Under the pieces are notes generated by a model. The model had not been told where the DNA came from and made no database searches. It saw only the letters and a list, made by a program, of their open reading frames with translations. DNA of 64,000 bases from Aquilaria yunnanensis (Eukaryota > Streptophyta > Magnoliopsida > Malvales > Thymelaeaceae): NCBI GenBank assembly GCA_039654915.1, contig CM077594.1:84458893-84522892 (forward strand), given 5' to 3'. Positions 34,022 through 45,231 of this stretch are shown one piece after another. Made by a program: the position numbers and the translations under genes. Numbering within the stretch: the stretch's first letter is position 1; every line of letters starts with the position of its first letter.

Positions 34022-36700
34022 TATAAAGGCTCTCCAAATACCTCCCCTAGCTCGACTACAGAGGTAAGGAATTCCAAAGTTATTTTTCTCAAATAAGTTT
34101 TATTAAGCAAGGAAAGCAAGCTAAGTAAGGTTAACTTGAGTTCCAAAGTGTGATTGGCACCTAAAGGGCAAAGTGGACAAAATGGTAATTTTGGCCCAAA
34201 GTAGTGGCATGACCATAATTTTAGTGAAATTAAGTTCATGCAAGTGTTTTGAGCTAATTAAGTTAAGACCATAGGTATTTCTAGTCATTTGAACCAAAAG
34301 TGAAAATTAAGGGATAACAATGTACCAAGTGAGAAATTGAGCTATTATGCCTTATAATAGCTTAAATGACTTAAGAGGCTTTAGGGCAAAGTGTTTGGGT
34401 AAGAAAAACCTTTCTATAGGACCAAGGAGTGTTGGTGTAGGAAGATTTTAAGTAGCCTAAGTGAATCAATGTTAAGTTTGAGGGCCAAAGTGTCAAGTAG
34501 ATAAGTATTTGGCTATATAATGGAAGAAGGATGACACTATTCATCATCTCCTCCATTTGCCATTTTAGTGGCTCCCTCTCCTCCATAGCTCTCCACCACC
34601 AAACCTCCTATTCTACCCAAATTTCCATGAAAATTGAAGGTCCCACAGCCATCGCAACAAGCCCTTAGCTCATTTTTGGTGAATTTGGTGCATTTGGAGT
34701 TGTTCTTGCAAGTTTTTTGTTTAAACCCTAAGGTAAACGTATTTGACCCTTGTGGTTTAGTTCTAAGCTTGTTAAATGGTTAGAAATGGCCTTAACTTTT
34801 TCCTCTTGGTGTCCAATTTGGTTAAATTCAAGCTTGGAACTCAAAGGAACTCTATGGAGCTCATATGCGCATGTTGCTTGTTGTTTGTTTCTTGCTTTAA
34901 GGATGATTTGAGGTAAGGGATTTAAGTTAATTAAGCTTAAATAATGCATAGAAATGTAGTATTACATGTGACAATGAAGTAGAAATAAGACCCAGGTGAA
35001 TTGGCTTTGGGATTGGAAAGATTGAACAAGTTTTGTGCAAGTTCGCACGTTGTCGCGCAATACTGTAGAACATTGGTGACACCATTTGGTGACACATCAC
35101 TGATGGTGACATGAATTGGCGATGCATTGCTAGCAATCTTCCGAGAACCTGAGCATTGAAGCCATTGGTGACACGTCATCGATGGTGTCGCCAAGGCATA
35201 AGTCCCTCAAGCTTAGGGCATCCTAAGAATGTCTCAATCTCTCAGTTATTATCCTTAGGCCATTCTAAGATGTTCCATAGCCTCGGTTGGGTCTAGAACT
35301 CATTCTTAAGTTGGGAATTATGCATTATTTAGGTGGTAGCTAAGTGGTGTGGTTAAGGTAGAATAAGGAATGGTAACTAAGGGGGTTAAAGTGCTCAAGT
35401 TGTTAAGGGAGCACTAAGGAGATTAAGGTGGGTTTCGGCTTATTTGTTGGCCCAAATGATAGGTCTTAAACCTTTGGGCAATGAAGAGAAAACCTAAGAG
35501 GATCCTGACCAAACTTTATGGTTTGGTAAATAAGCCACTAAAAGTAAGTTGGACCACATAAGACAACTACCCTACACAATGAGTTAAGGGGAAAAGATGG
35601 GCAAGAGTGGAGTAAGTGATAACTTGCTCTAAGTCGCTCATCAAGGCAGGCAAGGGTTGAGTAAGTGATGACTTACTCTAAGGCACTCGTAAGAAGACTT
35701 TATGGGGTTATTTAAGTGCTAGCAAAAGATACGAGGGCTAGTATTTAAGTACCCTAGTTGTAAGAGCTCACGACAAGTCTAGTATACGAGTGTAAGGAAG
35801 TCCTAAGTGCATTTGCATGAGCATATTTCACTCATCCATCCATCCATCCATTATTTGCATTGTTTTTTGTTTTTATTCTTGTTTCTGGTTATGCTAGTTG
35901 GTTGCTTGTTTTGTTTTGTATGTTATATATATGTATATATTTGTTTGTTGTGCTTTGCATGCTTGCATTGTTTTCCCCTTGCGGGTGCCAAATCCCTTAT
36001 TGAGTACTATTCAGTACTCATCCCTTAAGTGTTATATAGGTATTAAATGGGCTAGTCATGCTTAATAGTTGGTAAGGGGTAGCTATTAAGGCTAAGTTTC
36101 ATTGATTCAAATGTGCTCCTTGAGTGGGAAACCTTGTGTGTTACTAGGTTACTTACAGCATAAGCTAGTATTGACCAAAGTATTTTCCTTATAGTTTGAG
36201 GCTATGAAAGTACAAGAAAAGTATGGCTCATCACTTGAAGCTAGCTTGCTTGGATGAAGAGCTAAGGACAGATCTTAGTAGATTTATGTTGCTTCTTTTA
36301 TGTGTATGGTATTTTCATACAAAGAGATTTCCTCTACTAGTGTCCATTAGTGTGTATAACACTAGGGTTACATTTGGGTGCATATATGTTTGAGATGTAT
36401 GCACACAGTTGTTACTTGAAGTTAAAGTAACTAAAGTTTTATGTCTTGGCTTGTTTTGAATTGTGTTTTCGTTAATTGTCGTGGCACTATTTTTAATATT
36501 GTTTTATTTGATTATTATTGCATAGCTAGGATGATGCATGCATATTTTCTATGCAGGGTAGGCTAAGTAACTAGTTGCATGTAACGATTTAAGATACTTC
36601 ATGAGTAATAACTAGCCAATTGTAACTTAAGTGGGATCATAGTTCCCAAAGAGCCTACCAGTGTTAGTAAATCAGTGCACTGGGGCCCTATTCCACCATA
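34022..36700 (+). repeat. solo LTR of the Tekay-like chromovirus family
   Basis: This 2679 bp block is the reverse-orientation homologue of the 8022-10655 LTR. It shares the start (TATAAAGGCTCTCC against TGTGATGGCTCTCC), the GGTGACACGTCATCG-type region near 35165 and the GGGGCCCTATTCC end. A perfect CTCTC flanks it (34017-34021, 36701-36705). No internal region is present. It inserted into the Copia-like solo LTR. A CATC microsatellite lies at about 35832-35852. Confidence 0.93.
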
Positions 36701-36705
36701 CTCTC

Positions 36706-37362
36706 ATACAATCCAATCTAAGGTTTCTTGATTACCGAGTAAATTGACTAAAACTAATGATATTGATATCCCATACAACTCATCCAAGCATAGTCATTCA
36801 TTTTCTCAGTCTCACTCAATCAAAGGACTAAAGAGACCACTCCCATTACATAGGAGGGACAAATCCCATCTTGATCATACAAAGCCATCCACGTGACATG
36901 TGACATACTTAATGACCACCTTCATGTTCACTCAGTTATGAGCAACAAAAGGAAGTATCAAAGTATGTGACTCACATGTAAGGAACCTTGATGACCTTAG
37001 GTCAAAGGACTGCATATACCATGATCACTATAAGAATCACTTATGACACTCATGTAACGATCCATGTAGCATTCTCATGGTAGGTCGGTCCAGTACAAAA
37101 GTTCTCCAACTTGTACAGATATGTTGACTACATATCTCATATTAGTCTCCACACATGTTAGTCTTTATGTATTATTGCAACCCACTCCACAATAATACTA
37201 TACCAGAGACGTTTAAGAATATTATTATTATAGGGTTATAATTATGTTTGATTATGTCACACAAAAGCAAAACAACACAATTACTGGGTTAATACCATAA
37301 TAACGTATCATGACTCAATATGCAAAATACAATAATCTCATGATTGGCTTTTGGGCACAACA
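36706..37362 (-). repeat. Copia-like solo LTR, second part
   Basis: Completes the LTR opened at 33260 (about 1.42 kb in total once the insert is removed) and ends TTTTGGGCACAACA. Beyond TTAAC, the Athila gag frame continues as TNNQPQ...SVDYNESALPSQ, which supports a clean insertion. Confidence 0.72.
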
Positions 37363-38640
37363 TTAACACAAACAACCAACCACAGTAGCCATCTGTCGAT
37401 TATAATGAATCAGCCCTTCCATCACAGAACCAAGCACCAAGTTCAGGTATAACATTAGGGAATATTATTAAAGCTTTAGCCATTAACACTAAAAAATGTT
37501 TTAGTAGGAAACAAGAGCTAGCATCAAAGACTTGGGGAACCAAATTTCATAATTGGCAGCCCCAGGAAACAAAATTGAAGCTGAACAAGGAAGGTTGCAG
37601 TCTCAAATTGAAATCAACCGAAGAGAGCATGCTAATGCCATGACCATTCAAAGTGGCAAAGAAATGCAAACCACCACATCAAAAATTGTACCACCTAAAA
37701 AGGACAAAGATGGCCCCTGGCCAAAAACTTCTGATGCACAAACTTAGGAGGTAAGTAATAAGCCAAATTTTCTAAAATAAAAAATCCTGATCCCACATCC
37801 TTTTCCTGGTAGGTTGGCAAAATCAAAGAAAGAGAAGACCGAGTAGTAATTTCTTGAGACTTTTAGGGAGATCAAAGTAATATACCCTTGCTGGATGCAA
37901 TCAAGCAAGTGCCTCGGTATGCCAAGTTTCTGAAGGAACTATGCACCAACAAAAAAGAAGCTGCAGACTGATGAGACAATCAAAGTTTGGGAGAATGTGT
38001 TAGCAATAATTCAAAGGAAGTTGCCTCAGTAGTGTAAGGACCTTAGTATGTTTATTATACTATGTATAATAGGTAATTTTAAGGTGGAAAAAGCTATGCT
38101 AGATCTAGGAGCTTCGATTAATGTTATGCCATTGTCAATTTACAAAGCTTTGAACTTAAGACCTTTGAAAAGTACAAGAGTAGCCATTCAACTAGCTGAT
38201 AGGTCTAATTAATATCATGAAGGTGTGGTTGAGGATGTTCTACTTCAAGTAAATAAGCTATTTTTCTTGCTGGTTTTTATATTATTCATATGAATGATAA
38301 GTTTGCTTCGAGTTCATATCACATTTTGTTACATAGACCATTTATGAAAACAGCTAGGACTAAAACAAATGTTCAAGGAGAGACTTTATCTTTTCAATTT
38401 GATAAGGAAATATGAACTTTGAATATTTTTGAAGCTATGAAATACCCAGAAAATTTTGAATCTATTTATCTTATGGATATCATTGACCTAATTGTCCAAG
38501 ATGGTTTTGAGCAAAATTTTGTAGGAGATAAGTTGGATTTTGTATAAAAAAATGGCAAAACAGAGAAAGATGCAAGGCTGGAAATCAGTGACAACCTGAA
38601 AGAGGCAATTATGTCAATACAGCCACTGCCATGTTGCCCA
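37363..38640 (+). pseudogene. Athila gag end and aspartic protease (broken)
   Basis: ETRASIKDLGNQIS..L, then HANAMTIQSGKE (family: ...A.TLRSGKEL), then FKVEKAMLDLGASINVMPLS (protease; the Athila-type DLGA replaces DTGA), IQLADRSN, EDVLLQVN, RPFMKTARTKTNV and FQFDKEI. Athila proteases typically have this LDLGASINVMP active site. Several stops interrupt. The frame dissolves near 38640, where the Copia fragment begins. Confidence 0.88.
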
Positions 38641-38679
38641 ATAGGTTAGTAGAGATGCGGTCTTCATGGAAGAAGATTT

Positions 38680-39500
38680 TGTGGTTGACCCTAGCAAAGA
38701 CAATGGGATTATTTTACAAGAGTTAACCAAAACATTTGATAGTGCTGCTACTATTAAAAGTACTTGAGTTGATACTCTTTTAGAGTCTACTCGTAAAAGT
38801 TGTAAGATTGTTCGTCTACCTCAAACTTTGACGTTTCTGAATGAGACATTCACAATGATTTTAGAAGATTGTGAACAAGATCCTAGAACCTATGAGGAGG
38901 CAATAAAGGATGTTAACAGAGATAGATGGATTGATGCTATGAATTCAGAAATGGATTCTATGCATAAGAATCAGGTTTGGACTCTCGTAGATCCACCAAC
39001 CAATATTAAGACCATTGGTTGTACATGGGTTTATAAGAGGAAACGAGGACCTGATGGAAAAGTGGAAACCTTAAAAGCAAGATTAGTGGTAAAGGGGTAT
39101 AATCAAAAGGAAGAAATTGATTATAAGGAAACCTTTTCGCAATGGTCATGCTTAAATCTATCAGGATTCTATTAGCCATTGCTATATACTATGACTACGA
39201 GATATGGCAAATGAATGTGAAAATGGCCTTCTTGAATGGGTATCTTGAAGATGATATCTATATGAATCAACCTACAAGATTTGTATTTAGCAGGGAGGAA
39301 CAATTAGTATGTAAGCTGAATAGGTCCATTTATGGACTTAAACAGGCTTCTAGAAGCTGGAACATCCATTTTGATGAGATAGTCAAACAATTTGGCTTTT
39401 CACAAAGTCCAGATAAAGCTTGTGTTTATAAAAAGATGCAAATGAGTGCTATCACATTTCATGTCCTATATGTTGATGGTATTCTACTCACTGGGTAGAC
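38680..39500 (+). pseudogene. Ty1/Copia reverse transcriptase (frameshifted)
   Basis: A first frame (through 39175) reads EEAIKDVNRDRWIDAMNSEM, NQVWTLVDPP, GCTWVYKRKRGPDGKVETLK then ARLVVKGYNQKE. A second frame (39142-39498) reads VKMAFLNGYLEDDIYMNQP, KLNRSIYGLKQASRSWN and LYVDGILLTG. The catalytic YVDD has become YVDG, and a stop follows directly. One frameshift at about 39145 separates the parts. The order and motifs are standard for Copia RT. Confidence 0.93.
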
Positions 39501-39504
39501 CGTT

Positions 39505-39725
39505 GTTAAGCATATTCTGAAATATCTTAACAGGACAAAGCATTATTGCTTAGTCTATGGTGGTGGTTCATTGGAAGTAAAAGGATATGTTGATTCTGAC
39601 TTCCAATCTGATCCAGATGATGGAAAATCAAATTTTGGATTCATTTATGGACTGAATGGTGGGTTCTTTAATTAAAGAAGCTTCAAGCAAAGTACTGTGG
39701 CTGACTCTACAACCGAGGCAAAATA
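39505..39725 (+). pseudogene. Ty1/Copia RNase H, N-terminal part
   Basis: VVKHILKYLNRTKHYCLVYG, then VKGYVDSDFQSDPDDGKSNFG and TVADSTTEAKYV. These are the KRILRYLKGT / GY.DSD / STTEAEY landmarks. The segment between RT and RNase H is deleted. Insertion of the chromovirus derivative after AAATA (39721-39725) splits the domain within TEAKY. Confidence 0.9.
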
Positions 39726-42214
39726 TGTCATGCCCAACTTAGCCCTGGCCGATTCAGGTTCAATTACTTAACCATGCAGCGGAATTCAACAAAGGGGGCA
39801 TTTATTCCTTATCAAAACATATAGGCATGAACCCTATGACATTACTAGTACTAGCTCATTAATTAGTTACTTAAAGATTTATATTGTGCTCTTGGAAACA
39901 AGCTAGTACTTATATGGAACTTGTTTGTTCATTTCAAGCTCATTATCAAACATAGCCAAGTACATGCATGGCAACCAAAACACCAAATCAAGCTTTGAAA
40001 AGTTTGTTTATCATGCACATGTTTTTCATAATCAAGCATAGGCTTATAAACGTACGATTATGCAAATCCATCATCAACATTACTTAGGCCCAAAATGTTG
40101 ATGACCACCAAAGGTCCAACAATTTATATACAAGCCATTAACACATATTATGGCCAAAAGTTCTTAAAGTTCATTTTTATCATAGGTTTGGTCATTTAGA
40201 CAAGACCAACATAATAGCACATGTGCAAATATGGCGAACCACACAAAGAGCCAAAGAACACACTTTTCACCTTAGAGACTTTGTTCCAACAATCTAGACT
40301 CCGGGTCCTGCACATAAAGTCCACACTTATTAGCTTGTTACACAAGTAACCCATAACACTTAGAATGCTTAGAATATTGAGCAAATACATATGTACACAA
40401 ACCTTTACCAACAGAAAGGGTATAAAATACTCTTGACCTTAGTGCTTTTCAAGTAAGCCTTTTCCTACAAAAGTAGAGAAAGGCGGGTGAGTTATAAACT
40501 CAGTAAGGATTCCAATGGCTTCCAAAGCCTAACACAGCCAAGAATAACATGGCATGGCAACAAATATTCCATACTCCTGCAAAGAAAACACTAAGAAAAA
40601 AAAACACAAGACATATAGCAATAACAATAATAATAATAATCGGGAGTTAGCATGCACAACCAAACATAAAAGCACACAACACACACACCACTTAACACCT
40701 TATTACCCTGGCAGGCATAATAAGCATGATCCATATTTCTCATTTCTTAGGTTAACCATTTTATTAATCCATTTTAAAATCTGAGCTCTTTATGCTTGGG
40801 AATTGAGTTGGCCAACTCAACTCCTAAACGTAATGCTTGTGTGGAGCTAGCTATCATAGAGTTGCCTAAGTAACAAAACATAACCCTCTGTAGCCTTCTT
40901 AGGATCACATGGCATCCAATATCCATCATCCAAGGGCCCGAATACTCAAAGAGTATAAGAATTCTTACCAAAACCGTTCGCAGCTTTTGTTGCCTGAAAA
41001 CTTTTAAGCTTAGTTCTTTGTTTTTCCTTGCTTGTTGTAACTAGAACTTCTCTTCTAGCTTAAGATCCTACAAGGGTAGAAAGTTAGCAAGCCATATTCT
41101 TGCTTGACATAACTTACAAACATGGGAAATACCAAGAACACTTGGTAGAACACACAATACCTTAAACGAAAGAAGTATGGCTGAATCCTTCGGATTAATT
41201 TCCATCAAGCTCTCACTAATCTTTTCTTGAATCCACCACTTGATTTCCTGCCTTGGAAGGCTTTGGAAGCTTATGTGTATCAAGAACACAAGCTTCAAAC
41301 ATAAAAATGCCAAGAACAAGACTTGGCCGAAACTTCTCTTGCTTGATGGTTTCCAAAAATGTCCCCTTCTTTCAATCTTTTTCTTGATTCTTGCTCGGGG
41401 TGTTCTTAAGAGTTTGTAGACACAAAAAACACTTGGTAAAAGCTCAAGGATGTTCAAGAAATGAGTCTTGGCTGAATTTAAATGGAAGAAGTTTGGAAGA
41501 GTGTTTTAGAGTTTAACGCAAAATTTGAGAGAAAAAATGAGGGAGTTGTAGTGAGAGATTGTAGAGAGAGATGAGGAGGAGTAAAATGAATGAATTTGGG
41601 AGCCTAATGGGCATGTAATGGCTGGCCATGAAGGGAGAAAATGAGTGAGCTTGTGATTTTTTTTTGTAGGAGACAAGTGGAAGACAAATTGGAAGATTTG
41701 TGTGGGTGGTGGGTGAGATAGTCAAAAGTAGGGGACAAATCTGGGTGAGATAGACAAAAGGAGGGGACAAATTGGAAGACTTTGGTGAAAGTTGAGAGAA
41801 TTTGTCAAAAATGGGGGGACAAGTAGGTGGAGGAAGGAATCCTAAGTGATGAGTTAGAGGGGAGGTGGATTAAAATAATGGGAAATGGAGAAAAGTGGCA
41901 GCCATGGCATCCAATGCCATTAAAATTGGCTAATCCCCCCTTAGTCCCTCAATTCCTTGTATTTGGACAATTGAGCCCAACCACCAAAAGTCCCTTTTGT
42001 CCAATTGAGTCCCTCACACTAAATTTTCATCATTTTACTTGGCATAAGCCAAGTTTAAATTCTGAGAGTGTCCAACACTCATCATACTCCCCTGTCCCAC
42101 TTAATTTAGTGTCTCCCAAACTCAATGAGCTTAATTCCCAATTTAGGAAAAATTCCTAAGCCCTAAATCCTCATAGCCTGAGGCTTAATTACTTAGGATT
42201 TTGCGGGCATTACA
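39726..42214 (-). repeat. 3' LTR of the chromovirus derivative
   Basis: 2489 bp, TGTCATGCCCAACTTAGC to GCGGGCATTACA. It holds ATGCAGCGGAATT near its plus-strand left end, as expected near the 3' end of an LTR read on the minus strand. An (AAT)n run lies at about 40620-40640. The right-hand 600 bp match 43026-43652. Confidence 0.9.
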
Positions 42215-42230
42215 ATACTCCCCTCCTTAA
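42215..42230 (-). other. polypurine tract
   Basis: The minus strand reads TTAAGGAGGGGAGTAT next to the 3' LTR. Confidence 0.7.
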
Positions 42231-43020
42231 GAAATTTGGTCCTCCAAATTTCCTAGGATCTTAGGGAATATGTTAGGATAGCTCTTAAACATTTCAGCTT
42301 CCACTTCCCATGTGGGCTCCTCCTCAAAATGGTTAGTCCATTGGACTTTTACCATAAGTATCCATTTACTCCTAAGCTTCCTAGTGTCTCTTGCCAATAC
42401 CCGAATTGGTTCTTTTTCATATGTGAGATTTTGGGTAATGGGAACACTAATGACATGCACCACTTGTTTAGGATCAAAGACACACTTTTTCAATAAGCTC
42501 ATATGGAAGCTGTCATGTACATGCCCTAGCTCAGGGGGTAGCTCTAACTTGTAGGCTATGTTTCCTACTCTTGCGAGTATTAAGTATGGTCCTACTTAGC
42601 TCAGGGCTAATTTTCCCTGCTTGCCAAACCTTATTACTCCTTTCATATGAGATACCTTCAACCATACTCGATCTCCTACTTGGAACTCCAAGTCCCTTCT
42701 TTTCTTTTGGTTGGCATATGCTTCTTGCCTATTGTTGGTAGCCTTAATCCTTTCCTAGATTAGCTTAATCTTCCCAATAGTCTTTCTTATGAGTTCTGGG
42801 CCTATTTCCAACTTATCTCCTAGCTCATGCCAACAATGTGGAGTTAAGCACCTCCTTCCATAAAGTGCCTCACAGGGTGCCATGCCAATCATTGAGTGAT
42901 GGTTATTGTTGTGCTAAAACTCCACTAAAGGAAAATATCTATCCCATTCTCCTTGGAAATCTATGGCACAACATCTTACCATATCCTCCAGGGTTTGAAT
43001 GGTCCTTTTAGTCTGTCCAT
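42227..43020 (-). pseudogene. integrase C-terminus and chromodomain
   Basis: Read leftward, broken frames give [61 protein letters not shown] and VGNIAYKLELPPELGHVHDS. The open frame 42502-42227 then continues SLLKKCVFDPKQVV...VLARDTRKLRSKWILMVKVQ then WTNHFEEEPTWEVEAEM. The last part is a chromodomain-like module (K....V.W......TWE). It is the better preserved of the two chromodomain ends in this window. Confidence 0.9.
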
Positions 43021-43025
43021 CCATT

Positions 43026-43652
43026 TAAGGATGGTATGCAGAGTTGAATTTTAACTTGGAAGATTTGTGTGGGTGGTGGGTGAGATAGTCAAAAGTAGGG
43101 GACAAATTGGAAGACTTTTGTTGGTGGTGGATGAGATAGTCAAAAGTAGGAGACAAATTGGAAGACTTGTGTGGGTGGTGGGTGAGATAGTCAAAAGTAG
43201 GGGACAAATTGAAAGAATTTGGTAAAAGTTGAGAGAATTTGTCAAAAGTGGGGGACAAGTAGGTAGAGGAAAGAATCTTAAATGATGAGTTGGAAGGGAG
43301 ATGGATTAAAATAATGGGAAATGGAGAAAGGTGGCAGCCATGGCATCCAATGCCTTTAAAATTGGTTAATCCCCCCCTTTAGTCCCTCAATTCATTGCAT
43401 TTGGGCAATTAAGCCCAACCACAAAAAGTCCCTTTTGTCCAATTGAGTCCCTCATATTAAATTTTCATCATTTTACTTGGCCTAAGCCAAGTTTAAATTC
43501 TGAGACTGTCCAACACTCATCATACTCCCCGGTCCCACTTAATTTAGTGTCTTCTAAACTCAATAAGCTTAATTTCCAATTTAGGAAAAATTCTTAAGCC
43601 CTAAATCCTCATAGGCCAAGGCTTAATTACTTGGGATTTTACGAGCATTACA
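43026..43652 (-). repeat. truncated 5' LTR of the chromovirus derivative
   Basis: Colinear with the right-hand end of 39726-42214 and ending ACGAGCATTACA. It starts abruptly inside the LTR next to integrase sequence, which marks the internal deletion. Confidence 0.88.
43059..43211. repeat. 51-bp tandem repeat, three copies
   Basis: Three consecutive copies of a 51 bp unit starting GAAGA(T/C)TT and ending GACAAATTG lie inside the truncated LTR. The intact LTR has about one and a half rearranged copies (about 41693-41780). Because 51 is a multiple of three, the minus strand shows a spurious repetitive frame of 17-residue units. Confidence 0.9.
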
Positions 43653-43657
43653 AAATA

Positions 43658-43994
43658 CATTATCGTTTCTGAAGCAGCAAAAGAGGCTGTTTGGATTAAG
43701 AAGTTAAATCAGAAACTTAGAGTTGTTCTAAGCATAGAATCTCTGATTACTCTATACTGTGATAACACTGGGGCTATTGCACAAGTCAAAGAACCCCGTG
43801 CTCTTCAACGCATGATGCACATATCGAGGAAATTTTACTTGGTAAGAGAAATTGTCAAAAGAGGAGATGCAAGCATTACAAAGATTGCTTTAGTAGAGAA
43901 CATGGCAGACCCACTGACTAAATCGTTGTCTCAAAACATTTTTGGGAAACACATAAAGGAAATGGGTCTTAGAATAATTGTTGTTTGGCTTTGA
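43658..43994 (+). pseudogene. Ty1/Copia RNase H, C-terminal part and polyprotein end
   Basis: IIVSEAAKEAVWIKKLNQKL, LITLYCDNTGAIAQVKEPRA, RKFYLVREIVKRGD, ENMADPLTKSL and GLRIIVVWL then TGA. This resumes TTEAKY from the left side of the insertion and is the normal C-terminus of a Copia polyprotein (YCDN.GAI, ...NIADPLTK). Confidence 0.93.
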
Positions 43995-44586
43995 ATCGTT
44001 AATAGGAGATTAAAAGTTTTATTGTGCTCATCAAAGCCAAGTTAAACTTTGTTATTGATTTGATAAAGTTATGTTATTTTTCATTGATTTATATTTTATC
44101 GCCTCCTAAGATAAACCTATAGAACTATATTATATATGGATTGATGGATGATAGAGATCATGTCACATGGGATTTGCTTTTGTCTTATAGTTCTTGAAAG
44201 GTGTTCACAAATATGAGTATATACATGAGTTAGTTATTCATAAAAAATTACACATATGATATTACTATATGAGATAGAGTGATTTGTCCCAAACACTGGA
44301 ATATTGATTCTTAATGTGTATATGAATATTTATGGAGATAAATATTTGAACAGGACCAAATCAATTACTCTTAGACCTTCAACTGTTGAGAATGAGCAAA
44401 TATTATTTATTCCGTAGACTTAAGAATAATATGAATTTAAATGTATGCATTATGTAATTTTCATATGTCAACCAATGATACCTAATATAGGATATACTTG
44501 GACATATTGGATTACATAACTGTTAACATGTTAAGTTCATGATTATTCAACATGAAATTCACCGCTCTTAAAGGAAGAGTGAATAT
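43995..44586 (+). other. Copia 3' non-coding region and polypurine tract
   Basis: AT-rich untranslated stretch between the polyprotein stop and the 3' LTR. The purine-rich AAAGGAAGAGTGAATA at about 44569-44585 is the likely PPT. Confidence 0.65.
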
Positions 44587-45231
44587 TGTGGAGTATGTCT
44601 CTTGGTTTTTTCAGATGAAGAAATCCATGTGGTTGATTTAGAAAAATGTTGTTTTCAGAAATATTATTTTGTATATAAAATTATATATAAGTAGTATATA
44701 TAGATTTTATAAATATTTTTCTAAATTGTTTAAGTTCAGATAAACTTGAAGAGTGCATATATTCTATTCCTTATTGATAGTGCCATGATTTGGATGTGGT
44801 TAGTCTAGTTCGGATTATGTGCAACAGTATTGGACGGTGAACAGAATGGAATAAAACATATAGGCACTTGTGAATTATCTTTGAACTCTTGAGAGATTTT
44901 ACAAGGTTGTACAAAATGTTATACTGAATTGTAAATAACAAATTAGTTATTGACTAATTTGATAGGATTAAGATATCCCAAGGGGTCCCATGCCACATTT
45001 TGATCTCTACCCAAATTTGCCTATAAAAAGAGTTGCTATGCATTAATAACAACATACAACAGACATACGTGACGTATAGTGCAATTGGAAAAGAAAAAAT
45101 TCGAGCGTGTAAAGCTTGGAGAATTCTACGTTTGTGGAATTTAAAAAACAAGGTACCTGTGTGATTATTTCTGCAATCCGATCCTAATGCATGCTAATTT
45201 AATAGCATGAAACTCATTTGAATTACCAACA
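44587..45231 (+). repeat. 3' LTR of the Copia element
   Basis: About 645 bp, from TGTGGAGTATGTC to an ACCAACA end placed where Athila coding sequence resumes. No second copy is in the window, so the ends are inferred from TG/CA and from the flanking frames. Confidence 0.7.

Larger units (their letters stand above)
39726..43652 (-). mobile_element. chromovirus deletion derivative
   Basis: It consists of a complete 3' LTR (39726-42214), a PPT, a chromodomain and integrase C-terminus (42227 to about 43020), and the outer part of the 5' LTR (about 43026-43652). PBS, gag, protease, RT, RNase H and most of integrase are gone, with a junction near 43026-43055. A perfect AAATA flanks it (39721-39725; 43653-43657). 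It lies in the Copia RNase H, which reads on correctly afterwards. Confidence 0.93.
38650..45231 (+). mobile_element. 5'-truncated Ty1/Copia element
   Basis: RT (38680-39500), RNase H (39505-39720 and 43658-43994), a 3' non-coding region, a PPT and a 3' LTR (44587-45231) are present. The 5' LTR, gag, protease and integrase are absent. The RT palm of the Athila host is also missing at this point, so a deletion probably spanned the junction. The left limit is approximate (38.54-38.70 kb). A chromovirus derivative splits it at 39726-43652. Confidence 0.88.

Noticed and set aside
43025..43258. A minus-strand frame of repeated NLSPTFDYLTHH-type units that looks like a repeat protein
   Set aside because: It is the 51-bp DNA tandem repeat inside a truncated LTR, read in a frame kept open only because 51 is a multiple of three.
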